Notes: a model not told the origin generated them from the letters alone. DNA of 64,000 nt from Thermoanaerobaculia bacterium (GCA_017883235.1 JADGNY010000014.1:1-64000); one strand, 5' to 3'; counted from the stretch's first letter, positions 25,180 to 35,082 are shown. Program-made: numbers and translations.

Positions 25180-26130
25180 TCAGAGCCCGAATCGTTCCCC
25201 ATCCTTCGCGACGACGACGTGGTCCCGTCGTTCACGAAGCAGGGGATTCGATTGGTTCAGATGGATGAACCGCACCTTGCCCAGTAACGGCGACGCCGCA
25301 AGGCGTGAGAGCGTCTCCGTCATCAGCGGATGGGGGATCTCGCGCAGGTCGCGGCCCGGCAGCTCGCTGGCATCGTGAAACGTGCCGTCGAGATAGGCGA
25401 CGTCGACCTGGGCCAGCACCGATTCCAGCGGCGTCGGCCACTTCTCCCACTTGTCGATATCCGGCAGCCAGAGGATGGCGTGCGAGGGACCGCGGATGAC
25501 GAAGGCCACCGTCTCCGAGTATTCGTCGCGATGCGGAACGCGCAGCGGCGTAACGGTGATGCGCTCGTTCAGCGAAACCGCAACGCCGTCTTCGAGCGGA
25601 ACCAGCTCGATGTTGTGCAGTTGGACGAGCTGGTCCCAGGGGCCGTTGTGCTCGAGGAACGCGCGCATCCGTGGCATGGCGTAGGTCTTGATCGATTTCG
25701 TCCCGAGCACTTCGCGGCCGAGTTGCGCCAGGCCGAGGTAGTGGCCGATGTGGGCGTGGGTGAGGAGGATGCCATCGAGCAGGGGAGCCGCGTTCGCGCG
25801 CGGCGCAACCTCATCGAGTGTCCGAAGCTGTGAGGGGAAATCAGGCGTAGCGTCGATGATCCATCGCTGATGCGAGTGCGGATCGACGATCGCCAGCGAC
25901 ACAACCCGCTGGCGCAGCTTCAAGTCGCGCCAGGCTGCGATGCAGTCCGGGCGATTGCATCCCGCCTGCGGATAGCCGCCATCCTGCGCGATACCGAGAA
26001 CGACGGCGTAGGGAGATGTTGGTGGTGATGTTGAGGCGCAGGCGGCGGCGAAGAGGACGAGAAGACTTATCCGCAGATGACGCAGATAGACGCAGATGGA
26101 GGACGATCTTTCTGTTTTATCTGCGTACAT
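25180..26130 (-). CDS. PqqB-like metallo-beta-lactamase-fold lipoprotein
   Basis: A roughly 316-residue metallo-beta-lactamase-fold hydrolase related to PqqB. After a hydrophobic lead with lipobox-like LFAAAC comes GIAQDGGYPQAGC, a PqqB hallmark, then LLTHAHIGHYLGL with the metal-site histidines in the degenerate PqqB-like form (no Asp in HxHxDH). WLPDIDKWEKW and YLDGTFH follow. The reaction in non-PQQ hosts is unknown. The N-terminus runs into the GCAGATGACGCAGATAGACG repeat at 26069-26147, so residues 1-20 are repeat-encoded and the real start is uncertain (26130 or 26139 possible). No other pqq gene is present. Confidence 0.75.
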   Translation of the reverse strand: MYADKTERSSSICVYLRHLRISLLVLFAAACASTSPPTSPYAVVLGIAQDGGYPQAGCNRPDCIAAWRDLKLRQRVVSLAIVDPHSHQRWIIDATPDFPSQLRTLDEVAPRANAAPLLDGILLTHAHIGHYLGLAQLGREVLGTKSIKTYAMPRMRAFLEHNGPWDQLVQLHNIELVPLEDGVAVSLNERITVTPLRVPHRDEYSETVAFVIRGPSHAILWLPDIDKWEKWPTPLESVLAQVDVAYLDGTFHDASELPGRDLREIPHPLMTETLSRLAASPLLGKVRFIHLNQSNPLLRERRDHVVVAKDGERFGL

Positions 26131-26147
26131 CTGCGTCATCTGCGGAT
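26069..26147. repeat. Inverted repeat, ATCCGCAGATGACGCAGAT family
   Basis: Arms 26069-26100 and 26119-26147 are complementary. It lies between two divergent genes and forms the 5' end of the PqqB-like gene. Confidence 0.85.
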
Positions 26148-26178
26148 GAATCCTGGGGCACACCACTATCATTCCACC

Positions 26179-27669
26179 ATGCGCCTTGCACTCATCACCC
26201 TTCTATTCGCCGCCAACGCCCTCGCGCAGAACGACGCGGGCGAGGTCTCCTTCGCCAACTCCGGCGCGGCCGAGGCGCAGCAGCCGTTCCTGCACGGCCT
26301 GGCGCTGCTGCATGACTTCGAGTATGCCGACGCGGCTGAAGCCTTTCGTAGCGCGCAGAAGATCGATCCGTCGTTCGCCATGGCCTACTGGGGCGAGGCG
26401 ATGACCTACACCCATCCGGTCTGGTGCCAGCAGGATGCCGCCGCCGCGCGCGCCGCGTTACAACGCCTCGGCGCAACGCCGGAGGAGCGGCTGGCGAAAG
26501 CGAAGACAGAGCGCGAGCGCGACTACCTCCGTGCTGTCGACGTTCTCTACGGATCGGGAACAAAAGACGAGCGCGATTTCAAATACGCCGACGCCATGCG
26601 CGCTGTGCACGAGCGCTATCCCGACGATGTCGATGCCACCGCTTTCTACGCGGTGGCGCTCCTCGGCACGTCGCATCACGGCCGCGACTTTCCCACCAAC
26701 ATGCGCGCCGCGGCGCTGCTCGAAGAGGTGCTGCCGTCGCATCCGACGCATCCCGGCGTGCTGCATTACCTCATCCACTGTTACGACGATCCGATCCACG
26801 CGCCCCTCGGCATGCGCGCCGCGCGGCGCTACGGCGCGGTGGCTCCAAATGCAGGTCACGCGCTGCATATGACGTCTCACATCTTCATCGCCATGGGGAT
26901 GTGGGACGACGTCATCGACGCCAATCGCCGCGCCATCGACGTCGTCAATAAGCAGCGCGCCGCGAAGGGAAAACCGGCCGCTGCTTGCGGCCACTACCCG
27001 CTCTGGCTGCACTACGCCTACCTGCAGGAGCGTCGATTCGATGACGCGCGCAAGGCGCTCGACGCCTGCCGCGCTTCGGCGTTCACAACCCCCTTCGTCT
27101 CCGGCGGCGAGATGGATTCGTACGAGGGACGAATCGATTCCTTCGCCGATATGCGCGCCCACCAGATCGCCAGCGGCGGAACGCTGATCGCGGCCGATGA
27201 GGTGACGATCCCAGCCGGCCCCGAGCACGCCAATGCACGCTTCACGATTGCATACGGCGATGTGCTGGCGGCACACGACCTCGCAACCTTGAAGACAGCC
27301 GTGGCCCGGCTGCACGAGTTGCAGAAGGACGCTCTGACGAGCGCGGAGCAGCATCACTCCATGAATCCGAGCCAGCGCATTCGCGCCGAGGTGATGGTGC
27401 AGCAGGCCGATGCGTTGCTTCTCGTCGCTGATGGAAAACGTGACGAGGCGATCGCCATGCTGGAGAAGACGGCGAAGAGCGAGACAGCGATGCCGTTCGA
27501 GTTCGGCCCGCCGGTGGTCGAGAAGCCGACCTACGAGCTGCTCGGGGATGAGCTGCTCGCCGCCGGCCGCGCTACGGACGCCGCCGCCGCATATCGCACC
27601 GCGCTCGAACGGACGCCCGGGCGGGCGACGACAGTGGAACGACTGCGGGACGCGCAGAAGGCGCGTTAA
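26179..27669 (+). CDS. Secreted tetratricopeptide-repeat protein
   Basis: A 496-residue protein with a Sec signal peptide (MRLALITLLFAANALAQ), followed by tetratricopeptide-like helices: HGLALLHDFEYADAAEAFRS (about 39-58), then IDPSFAMAYWGEAMTY, and C-terminal repeats near 455-490. A central part has conserved His, Trp and Tyr (HALHMTSHIFIAMGMWDDVI). Such proteins are common in acidobacteria; no enzymatic role is established. ATG 26179 is the clear start because it precedes the signal sequence; the upstream frame is repeat DNA. Confidence 0.82.
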   Translation: MRLALITLLFAANALAQNDAGEVSFANSGAAEAQQPFLHGLALLHDFEYADAAEAFRSAQKIDPSFAMAYWGEAMTYTHPVWCQQDAAAARAALQRLGATPEERLAKAKTERERDYLRAVDVLYGSGTKDERDFKYADAMRAVHERYPDDVDATAFYAVALLGTSHHGRDFPTNMRAAALLEEVLPSHPTHPGVLHYLIHCYDDPIHAPLGMRAARRYGAVAPNAGHALHMTSHIFIAMGMWDDVIDANRRAIDVVNKQRAAKGKPAAACGHYPLWLHYAYLQERRFDDARKALDACRASAFTTPFVSGGEMDSYEGRIDSFADMRAHQIASGGTLIAADEVTIPAGPEHANARFTIAYGDVLAAHDLATLKTAVARLHELQKDALTSAEQHHSMNPSQRIRAEVMVQQADALLLVADGKRDEAIAMLEKTAKSETAMPFEFGPPVVEKPTYELLGDELLAAGRATDAAAAYRTALERTPGRATTVERLRDAQKAR

Positions 27670-27707
27670 CAGCATTTCTCACCCATCGAAGCGGTACTGC
27701 GGGGCCT

Positions 27708-27956
27708 TCATATTCGCTTCAGGCGGTTGAGGCGCATCTTGCTTGAGCGTCCGATGCATTCGTTCATGAAGATCATTCTGCTGCGGGCCGTCCAGGAACG
27801 ATCCGCCCGTGATGGATACCGAGCCTGACCTACATCTTCGATAGCTGAGTCAACCAGCACAAAGCACGCGCCGTACAGAACGGGCAACCGTCGTCCGTGT
27901 TGATTCCCTCGGGCAGTCCCCCACTCCCGGAAAACCCGCTCCAACACCGCCAGCAT
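27708..27956 (-). CDS. Possible small ORF or gene tail, unknown
   Basis: An 82-residue frame with fairly high third-position GC and a basic C-terminus (RSRMIFMNECIGRSSKMRLN). No family is recognised. It could be the last part of a degraded gene that runs from 28570. Low confidence. Confidence 0.25.
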   Translation of the reverse strand: MLAVLERVFREWGTARGNQHGRRLPVLYGACFVLVDSAIEDVGQARYPSRADRSWTARSRMIFMNECIGRSSKMRLNRLKRI

Positions 27957-28274
27957 ACGATAGTCGTCGAGAGTTGCGTCTCGATCGCGAACACGAACCG
28001 CCTTGCGGGGTCAGCGATCGTCAGAGGGAAATAGTACGCGTCGGTTGGCGAGCAGAAACTGTCCTTTGTGATCAGCCGAATTGGCATGACCGGTTTCAAG
28101 GACGACGCTCTAGGGGCTTACCAATAGGCTGCAGGGCGCTGACGTTGCACGGCGAGCTTACCCGGCCCGTTACGCTGACGATGTCTCTTGCCGTGGTCGC
28201 TAAGAGTGCGATATGCGCGAGATCACCGATGGCCGTGACTATGTTGCGACTTCGACCCTCAATTCGGACCGGGC

Positions 28275-28570
28275 TCATTCAAGTATGAGATAGCGGATCC
28301 CGCCGAGTGCACGGTTGCCGCGCCATGCGCCGGTCTGGCGAAGCTTGTCATCGGCAAATACCCCAACCCAGACCACACCGGCGGAGTCGCGATTTCTACC
28401 CCTTGGTTGCGGTTGTAGTCGGTCATCCCCGACGTTAACCACAGCTCTCGGTCGGAACAGGTCGCAAGCGTAGGCATTCACCATAACGCACGAATCGGTA
28501 GTCCCTGGTGCGTACAGGGTTTCCGCGCCCGGCGCCGTTCGGCTGTTCTGGAGTAGGATGGGGGCTCACG
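28275..28570 (-). pseudogene. Fragment of an unknown protein
   Basis: An open frame starting after a TGA at about 28570 with no initiation codon until 28484. The sequence reads like the tail of a real protein (APGAETLYAPGTTDSCVMVN, then VVWVGVFADDKLRQTGAWRG). Its 5' end is cut at the DUF2142 gene on the opposite strand, and its 3' end overlaps another short frame. Probably a relic. Confidence 0.35.
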
Positions 28571-28628
28571 TTTTTGGGCTCGCGACGCGGATGAGAAAGA
28601 TGATCATCATCGCACGGTTTGCTGCCTC

Positions 28629-29879
28629 GTGAGACCGGGTCTCTTCGTTGCCGTCGCGCTTCTGATCGGAGTGGCATTTGCGTTCGTGACACCTCCATTC
28701 GAGGTGCCGGACGAGCAAAATCACTTCTGGCGGACCTTGGCGATCGGCCGCGGCCATTTTTTGAGCAACGGCGGCCCCGATTCCGTCCCCGTCGTCAGAT
28801 CGACGCAGAATTTCGTTTGGATCCTGTCGCGCACCGAGCCGCGCGAAACGCTTGGCGAAAAGCTGCGGATCGCTGCCTCGTTGCCGTACGACGGCGCGTC
28901 TGGCGGCACAGTTCGCTTCGCTGCCTGGTACACCCCACTACCATATCTGGCGCAGTCGTTCTTGGCGGCCTTGCCTCTACGTCCAATGATCGTTTTTTAC
29001 GGCGGGCGCGTGGCGAACCTCTTCGTTGCAGTAATCTTGATTGCCCTCGCCATCCATGAGGCGCCGGAGTACGGGGGCATCTTCGCTGCCGCCGCGTTGC
29101 TACCGATGTCTCTTTACGAGTTGGCATCGTTATCCGCGGACGCGGCAACAATCGCCTTGGCCTGGCTCTTCACGGCGCTGCTTTTAGTAGCGCGGCGACG
29201 CGCGTGGGTGGTGGCGCTGGCGGGTTTCGCGCTGGCCCTCTGCAAGCCTGCGTACTTCATGATCGCATTGCTGGCGTTTGTCGCCCCGTTCCGCTGGCGC
29301 GGGCGGATGGCCATCATCGCCGCCACCGCTGCTGGAACGCTGCTTTCAATCGCGGCGGCAAGTCGCGGCGCCTATAACCCACGTGCCGGACTGCCAGTCG
29401 ATGCTGCGGCCCAAATCCGGTGTATCGCGGCCGATCCGATGCAGTTCGGTGGGGTGGCTTTGCACGACATGGTGACAAATGGCCGCTTCTATATCGAAGA
29501 GATGATCGGGCGTTTCGGTGCGAACGAGATCAAGCTATCGCCGTTTGCCGTCGCCGTGGAGATCGCCCTGTTAACCGGTGTTGCGCTCACCGCCGGCACA
29601 GCGCTACCAGGCCGCACGCGGATGGCGGCGGTGGCTATCGCTGCGATGACATTTTTCGGCATCCTCTTGTCGCAGTACCTGATCTGGTCAATCGTCTGCA
29701 GCGATGCAATCGAAGGCGTACAGGGTCGCTACTTTCTCGAGATTTTGCCGCTGTTCCTCGCATCCATTTCACTCCCGCGCGTCCGATGGCGCGTCAGTTC
29801 GTGGGTGATCGTTGCCGCCGCGATCGTCTGCAACGGCGTTGCGCTGCTGACTCTAACCCGGCATTTCTGGTGGGCGTAA
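28629..29879 (+). CDS. DUF2142-family multi-pass membrane protein
   Basis: A 416-residue inner-membrane protein with about ten hydrophobic segments. Residues 20-40 (TPPFEVPDEQNHFWRTLAIG) and the late VQGRYFLEILPL are signatures of DUF2142, a family often found in polysaccharide and glycolipid loci and similar in layout to GT-C glycosyltransferases. A glycosyl-transfer role is likely by analogy only. The start is GTG 28629. The following gene begins five bases after its stop, so it heads the small operon with the discoidin-like and mannosidase genes. Confidence 0.8.
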   Translation: MRPGLFVAVALLIGVAFAFVTPPFEVPDEQNHFWRTLAIGRGHFLSNGGPDSVPVVRSTQNFVWILSRTEPRETLGEKLRIAASLPYDGASGGTVRFAAWYTPLPYLAQSFLAALPLRPMIVFYGGRVANLFVAVILIALAIHEAPEYGGIFAAAALLPMSLYELASLSADAATIALAWLFTALLLVARRRAWVVALAGFALALCKPAYFMIALLAFVAPFRWRGRMAIIAATAAGTLLSIAAASRGAYNPRAGLPVDAAAQIRCIAADPMQFGGVALHDMVTNGRFYIEEMIGRFGANEIKLSPFAVAVEIALLTGVALTAGTALPGRTRMAAVAIAAMTFFGILLSQYLIWSIVCSDAIEGVQGRYFLEILPLFLASISLPRVRWRVSSWVIVAAAIVCNGVALLTLTRHFWWA

Positions 29880-29883
29880 GGAG

Positions 29884-30558
29884 ATGATTTGGAGCTCGCG
29901 CGCTTACTATTCGACTTCCGTGAAGCTCGCCTTCATTGCCATCCTCGTCGCCTGCGCTGCAAACGCCGAGGTAACGATCACCATCGATAGAAGCACGGCC
30001 ACGCCTGCCTTTCGATTCGCACGCGTGGCATCGCCGTCGAAGGACGATGCGGCGTCGAACACCAAGGTTGAGCTGATCGCAGGCACCGTCGACCGCGGCA
30101 GCGCCGGCCTTGCGGCGCTGGTCGACGGAAAGATCCCCGGCACGGAGGATGAGCCGGAGGCGAACCTCTTCTTCCGCGCCGACTCCTGGGGCGGACGCTT
30201 TCGCATCGACCTCGGCGCGGTGACTGACATCGCTGCGGTGAATAGCTACTCCTGGCATCCCGATACGCGGGCGCCGCAGGTTTATCGCCTCTACGTCAGC
30301 GACGGAAGCGATCCGAACTTCAATCCCGCGCCCGGTGTGAAGGTCGATCTGCGCACCTGCGGCTGGCGCGAAGTCACCTTCGTCGATACGCGGGCGACGG
30401 AAGGGGACGCCGGCGGGCAGTACGGCGTGAGTATCACCGACACAAGCGGCTCGCTGGGCCGCTATCGTTATCTTCTCTTCGACGTCTTCGAAACGGAGAG
30501 CGACGATCCGTGGGGGAACACGTTCTACAGCGAGATCGACGTGGTGGCGAAGAAATGA
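29884..30558 (+). CDS. Secreted discoidin/F5-8C-like carbohydrate-binding protein
   Basis: A 224-residue protein with a signal peptide (VKLAFIAILVACAANAE; a GTG at 29920 would start it directly). The rest looks like a beta-sandwich of the discoidin/CBM32 kind: DSWGGRFRIDLGAVTDIAAV, then YSWHPDTRAPQVYRLYVSDG and RYRYLLFDVFE. Such modules bind galactosides or other glycans. Its stop overlaps the start of the GH38 gene by four bases (ATGA), so the two are translationally coupled and probably act on the same substrate outside the cytoplasm. Confidence 0.75.
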   Translation: MIWSSRAYYSTSVKLAFIAILVACAANAEVTITIDRSTATPAFRFARVASPSKDDAASNTKVELIAGTVDRGSAGLAALVDGKIPGTEDEPEANLFFRADSWGGRFRIDLGAVTDIAAVNSYSWHPDTRAPQVYRLYVSDGSDPNFNPAPGVKVDLRTCGWREVTFVDTRATEGDAGGQYGVSITDTSGSLGRYRYLLFDVFETESDDPWGNTFYSEIDVVAKK

Positions 30559-33500
30559 TCCGGCGACTGGTTCTTCTCGCCGTCCTCGCATGCGCAACGC
30601 TCGCACACGCGGCCGATCCGCCCGATCTGACCAGGCAGCCGACTCTCTACGTCGTCGGTTACGCGCACCTCGATACGCAGTGGCGCTGGGAGTATCCGCG
30701 CACGATCGGCGAATACCTGCCGCACACGATGCGCGACAACTTCGAGCTCTTCCAGAAATATCCCCACTACATCTTCAACTTCAGCGGCGCCAACCGCTAC
30801 CGGATGATGCGCGAGTACTACCCGGCCGACTACGCCAAGCTGCAGAAGTGGGTCCGCGACGGCCGCTGGTTTCCGGCCGGCTCGTCGATGGAGGAGAGCG
30901 ACGTCAACTCGCCGTCGGCGGAGTCGCTGATCCGGCAGGTGCTCTACGGCTCGGGGTACTTCCGGCACGAGCTCGGCCGGACCAGCGCGGAGTACATGCT
31001 CCCCGATTGCTTCGGCTTTCCCGCCTCGCTGCCGAGCATCCTCCATCACATGGGCATCCGCGGCTTCTCGACGCAGAAGCTGACGTGGGGATCGTCTGCT
31101 CCTGTTGGCGGACCTGACTCGCCGGAGAAGACGCCGGTGGGCACGCCGTTCAACGTCGGCGTGTGGGACGGCCCGGACGGTGGCAGCGTGATTGCGGCCT
31201 TCAATCCCGGCAGCTACAGCGCCGACATCCGTTACGACCTTTCGCGCAGCGACACTACGCCGCCGAACGGCACCGACTGGCCGAAGCGCGTGCAGCGCAA
31301 CGGCGAGGTGAGCGGGCTCTTTACCGATTACCACTACTATGGCACCGGCGACGTCGGCGGCGCGCCGCGAGAGCCGTCGGTGCAGCTCGTGGAGTCGATT
31401 GTTTCCATGAAGGGCGCTCCGCTGCGCGTGCTCTCCTCGACCGCGGAACAGATGTTTCTCGATATCAAACCGGAGCAGGCCGCGCGCCTGCCGCACTACT
31501 CGGGCGATCTCGAGCTGACCAATCACTCCGCCGGCTCGCTGACGTCGCAGGCGTATCAGAAACGCTGGAACCGCAAGAACGAGTTGCTGGCCGACGCTGC
31601 CGAACGCGCCTCGGTTGCGGCGGAATTGCTCGGCGGCCGGCCGTATCCGCGAAAGAGATTGAATGGTGCGTGGGCCCTGGTGATGGGCGGTCAGTTCCAC
31701 GACATCGCCGCCGGCACCGCCACGCCCAAGGCCTACGAGTATTCGTGGAACGACGATGTCATCGCCATGAACCAGTTCGCTTCGGTGCTCACCAGCGCTA
31801 CGGAGTCGATCGCTTCGGCACTCGATACGAACGTCAAGGGGAGGGCCATCGTCGTCTACAACCCGCTGAGCATCGAGCGTGAGGATGTCGTCGAGGCGCA
31901 CGTGCACGGTCTGGGTGGCGGCGTGCTCGTCTTCGGGCCGGACGGCAAGGCTGTCCGCGCGCAGCGCGAGGGCGATCGGATCGTCTTCCTGGCCAGGGTT
32001 CCCTCGGTAGGGTGGGCGGTGTACAACGTGATCTCCGGATACGAGACGCCGCGGAACCGCGTGCGAGACCCGGCAGCGATCCGCGTCCAGGCCCGGCCGG
32101 CGATGATTGAGAACGACCGCTATCGCGTCGCCATCGACGACGCCGGCGATATCTCTAGCATCTTCGATAAGAAGGCGAATCGTGAGGTGCTCTCGGCGCC
32201 GGCACGGTTGGCGTTGCAGAGCGAACATCCGCACGACTGGCCCGCCTGGAACATGGACTGGGCCGATCAGCAGAAGCCGCCGCGGGCGTTCGTTGGCGGC
32301 AAGGCCACGATCGACATCGTCGAGGAGGGCCAGGTGCGCTCCGCAATCAGAGTGACGCGCGAAACCGAGGGATCGCGCTTCGTGCAGACGATCCGCCTGG
32401 CCGCGGGCGACGCCGGCAATCGCATCGAGATTGAGAACGCCATCGACTGGAAGACGGAGGCCGCCGCGTTAAAGGCAACCTTCCCGCTGGCCGCGTCGAA
32501 TCCGCTGGCGACTTACAACTGGGAAGTGGGGACGGTTCAGCGCGGGAACAACGACGAGAAGAAGTTCGAGGTGGCCTCGCATCAATGGCTCGACCTCAGC
32601 GACGCGAACGGCGGGGTGACCATCCTCTCCGATTGCAAGTACGGCTCGGACAAGCCGGACGATCACACGCTCCGGCTCACACTTCTCTACACGCCCGGCC
32701 TCGGCGACGGCAACGGCCGCGCGTACGACGACCAGACCACGCAGGATTGGGGGCATCATCACTTCGTCTACGGCCTTGCCGCACACGCGGGCGACTGGCG
32801 CTCGGAAGGAACGGACTGGCAGGCGCTACGGCTCAGTCAGCCGCTCATCGCCTTCCTGGCGCCGAAGCATGACGGCCCGCTCGGCCGGACGTTCTCGCTG
32901 CTGCGCGTCAGCAACTCCCGCGTGCGCGTGCTGGCGCTGAAGATTGCTGAAGGGCCGTGGGACGAAGTGATCGTGAGGCTTGTAGAGGTCGACGGAAAGC
33001 CGGCCAGTGATGTTCATCTGACGTTCTTCAAGCCTTTCGAGGCCGCGCGTGAAGTGAACGGGCAAGAGATGGAGATCGGCGCCGCAAACGTCGTCGATGG
33101 ACAGATAGTGACCTCGTTCACTCCGTTTCAGCTTCGGACGTTCGCAGTGCGATTTGAGATGCCCGGGCCGACGCTCGACCCGGAGACTGCCCAGCCAGAC
33201 TCAGACCCCGTTGCGTTGCCGCGCGACCGTGCCGTGTCGTCAATCGATGGCGCCAAATCGTCGCCCGGCTTCGATGCTGCCGGCCGGGCCCTGCCCGCTG
33301 CAATGTTGCCGCGCGACTTCGACTACGCCGGCATCAGTTTCTACCTCAGTAAGGGCCGGACGGCCGTCGTTGCCCGCGGACAATCGATCAAACTGCCGCG
33401 TGGTCACTACCATCGGCTGTATCTCCTCGCCGCCGCCGACGGCGATCAGAAGGCGACGTTCGTCGTCGGCGGCAAGCCGGTCGAGCTGACGATTCAGAAC

Positions 33501-33872
33501 TGGACCGGCTACGTCGGCCAGTGGGACAACCGCATCTGGGCGAAGAAACAGGAGACGCTGCCTCCGCGCCCGGACGCGCCGTTGAATGCGCCGGCCCGCG
33601 TGCGCACGACCACCGTATTCGACGGCCTCACGCCTGGCTTCATCAAACGTGCGCCGATCGCCTGGTTTGCCTCGCATCGACACAACGCCGCCGGCGAGAA
33701 CGAGCCGTACGCATACTCGTACCTCTTCGCCTACGCCATCGACCTGCCGCCCGGCGCGAAGACGCTCAAGCTGCCGGTGAACGACAAGATCCGCGTGCTT
33801 GCGGCGACCGTTTCGAATGAGGGTTCCACGCTGGTCGAGGCTCAGCCGCTGTATGACACACTCACTCGATGA
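30555..33872 (+). CDS. Secreted GH38 alpha-mannosidase
   Basis: A 1,105-residue glycoside hydrolase family 38 enzyme with a Sec signal (LVLLAVLACATLAHA). Zinc and catalytic residues are visible: GYAHLDTQWRW with H38 and D40, the nucleophile in LPDCFGF (D151), and the later GGQFHDIAAGTA histidine. It contains the alpha-mannosidase middle helical domain and a long C-terminal beta-rich part. The family cleaves alpha-mannosidic linkages with retention. The start is ATG 30555, overlapping the discoidin-like gene; the longer frame is not used. With the sugar ABC transporter downstream, it suggests use of mannose-containing glycans from outside. Confidence 0.9.
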   Translation: MIRRLVLLAVLACATLAHAADPPDLTRQPTLYVVGYAHLDTQWRWEYPRTIGEYLPHTMRDNFELFQKYPHYIFNFSGANRYRMMREYYPADYAKLQKWVRDGRWFPAGSSMEESDVNSPSAESLIRQVLYGSGYFRHELGRTSAEYMLPDCFGFPASLPSILHHMGIRGFSTQKLTWGSSAPVGGPDSPEKTPVGTPFNVGVWDGPDGGSVIAAFNPGSYSADIRYDLSRSDTTPPNGTDWPKRVQRNGEVSGLFTDYHYYGTGDVGGAPREPSVQLVESIVSMKGAPLRVLSSTAEQMFLDIKPEQAARLPHYSGDLELTNHSAGSLTSQAYQKRWNRKNELLADAAERASVAAELLGGRPYPRKRLNGAWALVMGGQFHDIAAGTATPKAYEYSWNDDVIAMNQFASVLTSATESIASALDTNVKGRAIVVYNPLSIEREDVVEAHVHGLGGGVLVFGPDGKAVRAQREGDRIVFLARVPSVGWAVYNVISGYETPRNRVRDPAAIRVQARPAMIENDRYRVAIDDAGDISSIFDKKANREVLSAPARLALQSEHPHDWPAWNMDWADQQKPPRAFVGGKATIDIVEEGQVRSAIRVTRETEGSRFVQTIRLAAGDAGNRIEIENAIDWKTEAAALKATFPLAASNPLATYNWEVGTVQRGNNDEKKFEVASHQWLDLSDANGGVTILSDCKYGSDKPDDHTLRLTLLYTPGLGDGNGRAYDDQTTQDWGHHHFVYGLAAHAGDWRSEGTDWQALRLSQPLIAFLAPKHDGPLGRTFSLLRVSNSRVRVLALKIAEGPWDEVIVRLVEVDGKPASDVHLTFFKPFEAAREVNGQEMEIGAANVVDGQIVTSFTPFQLRTFAVRFEMPGPTLDPETAQPDSDPVALPRDRAVSSIDGAKSSPGFDAAGRALPAAMLPRDFDYAGISFYLSKGRTAVVARGQSIKLPRGHYHRLYLLAAADGDQKATFVVGGKPVELTIQNWTGYVGQWDNRIWAKKQETLPPRPDAPLNAPARVRTTTVFDGLTPGFIKRAPIAWFASHRHNAAGENEPYAYSYLFAYAIDLPPGAKTLKLPVNDKIRVLAATVSNEGSTLVEAQPLYDTLTR

Positions 33873-33895
33873 TTTCTCGCGCCCACGGGCGCTCG

Positions 33896-33979
33896 GGCAC
33901 AGACAAGAGTGTCTGTGCCACATTGCTCAGCTCTTGAATACACAGTGAGGCATGTGGCACAGACACTCTTGTCTGTGCC
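33896..33979. repeat. Pair of palindromes GGCACAGACAAGAGTGTCTG type
   Basis: Two copies (33896-33921 and 33954-33979) in inverted orientation, each also self-complementary. The same word forms the end of the radical SAM gene at 22507. Confidence 0.88.
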
Positions 33980-34001
33980 TTCGACTCTACGAGGATCCTG
34001 A

Positions 34002-34976
34002 ATGAAACGAATCCTGTCCGCCGCCGTCATCGCCATCCTTTTTCTGGCCTGCTCGAAGCAGGAGCAGAAAACCGGCAAGTCCTTCACCATCGCCGTCATC
34101 CCGCAGGGGTCGACGCATGAGTTCTGGAAGAGTATTCATGCCGGGGCGATGAAGGCATCGCAGGATGAAGCGAAGGCCGGCGTCAACGTCAACATCATCT
34201 GGAAGGGTCCGATGCGCGAGGACGACCGCGAGCAGCAGGTGCAGGTCGTCGAAGGCTTCGTCACGCAGCATGTCGACGGCATCGTCCTGGCGCCGTTCGA
34301 CAAGAACGCGCTGGTGCGGCCGGTGGAGGAGGCGAAGCGCGCCGGGATCCCGACGGTGGTTATCGACTCGGCGCTGGAGTCGCACGATCCGATCAGCTTC
34401 GTGGCCAGCAACAACTACCACGGCGGCGAGCTTGCCGCAGACGAGATGGGACGTCTTCTCGGCGGCAAGGGGAAGGTCCTGGCCCTTCGCTATCAGGAAG
34501 GGGTCTTCAGCACCGAGCAGCGCGAAAAGGGATTCATCGAGCGGATGAAAGCGGCCTATCCAGGCATCGTCCTGGTCTCCTCGAACCAGTTCGCCGGCGC
34601 CACGCGCGACACGGCCAAGACGGCGGCGGAGAATCTGCTCAACCGCTTCGGCAACGACATCGACGGGATGTTCACGCCGAACGAGTCATCGACCGCGGGC
34701 GCGCTCCTGGCTCTCGAAGACGCCGGCAAGGCGGGCAGGATCCGCTTCATCGGCTTCGACACCAGCGACGTCTTCGTCAAGGCGATGCGCGACGGAAAGC
34801 TGCACGGCATCGTGGTGCAGAACCCGTTTCGGATGGGCGAGCTCGGCGTGAAGACGCTCGTCGATCACCTCCTCGGCAGGAAGATCGAGACGCGCGTCGA
34901 CACAGGAGTCACGCTGATTACGCCGGCGAATATCGACACGCCGGAGGCGAAGAAGTTGTTGCATCCGCTGGGGTAG
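34002..34976 (+). CDS. Ribose-type sugar ABC transporter, substrate-binding lipoprotein
   Basis: A 324-residue periplasmic-binding protein 1 family member. The signal ends in a lipobox (FLACSKQ, acylated Cys about residue 17). Family features include PQGSTHEFWKSIHAGAMKAS, DGIVLAPFDKNAL and the hinge segment GIPTVVIDSALE. It would capture a sugar (ribose, xylose or other) for the ATPase and permease encoded next. It starts at ATG 34002 with AGGATCC upstream. Substrate specificity cannot be read from sequence. Confidence 0.9.
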   Translation: MKRILSAAVIAILFLACSKQEQKTGKSFTIAVIPQGSTHEFWKSIHAGAMKASQDEAKAGVNVNIIWKGPMREDDREQQVQVVEGFVTQHVDGIVLAPFDKNALVRPVEEAKRAGIPTVVIDSALESHDPISFVASNNYHGGELAADEMGRLLGGKGKVLALRYQEGVFSTEQREKGFIERMKAAYPGIVLVSSNQFAGATRDTAKTAAENLLNRFGNDIDGMFTPNESSTAGALLALEDAGKAGRIRFIGFDTSDVFVKAMRDGKLHGIVVQNPFRMGELGVKTLVDHLLGRKIETRVDTGVTLITPANIDTPEAKKLLHPLG

Positions 34977-34983
34977 GTCGGAT

Positions 34984-35082
34984 TACGTAGGTCGGACTCT
35001 CAGTCCGACCGGCTGACCGCGGTCGGGAACAACATTGACGAGGGGTATCCACAAGAGGTCGGACTGAGAGTCCGACCTACGT
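34984..35082. repeat. Inverted-repeat element, GGTCGGACT family
   Basis: Arms 34984-35010 and 35057-35082 (TACGTAGGTCGGACTCTCAG and complement). It separates the binding-protein gene from the ATPase gene within the transporter operon. Confidence 0.88.

Larger units (their letters stand above)
27670..28628. other. Decayed region without a convincing intact gene
   Basis: About 960 bp with lower GC than the flanks. Several short frames on the minus strand overlap at their ends by one to four bases (28275-28278 and 28096-28099), as if one gene has been broken by frameshifts. No RNA gene or family motif is recognised apart from the two fragments listed separately. Confidence 0.55.

Noticed and set aside
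28435-28698. An 87-codon minus-strand frame
   Set aside because: Arg/Pro-rich shadow partly opposite the DUF2142 gene; another frame in the same place looks more protein-like.
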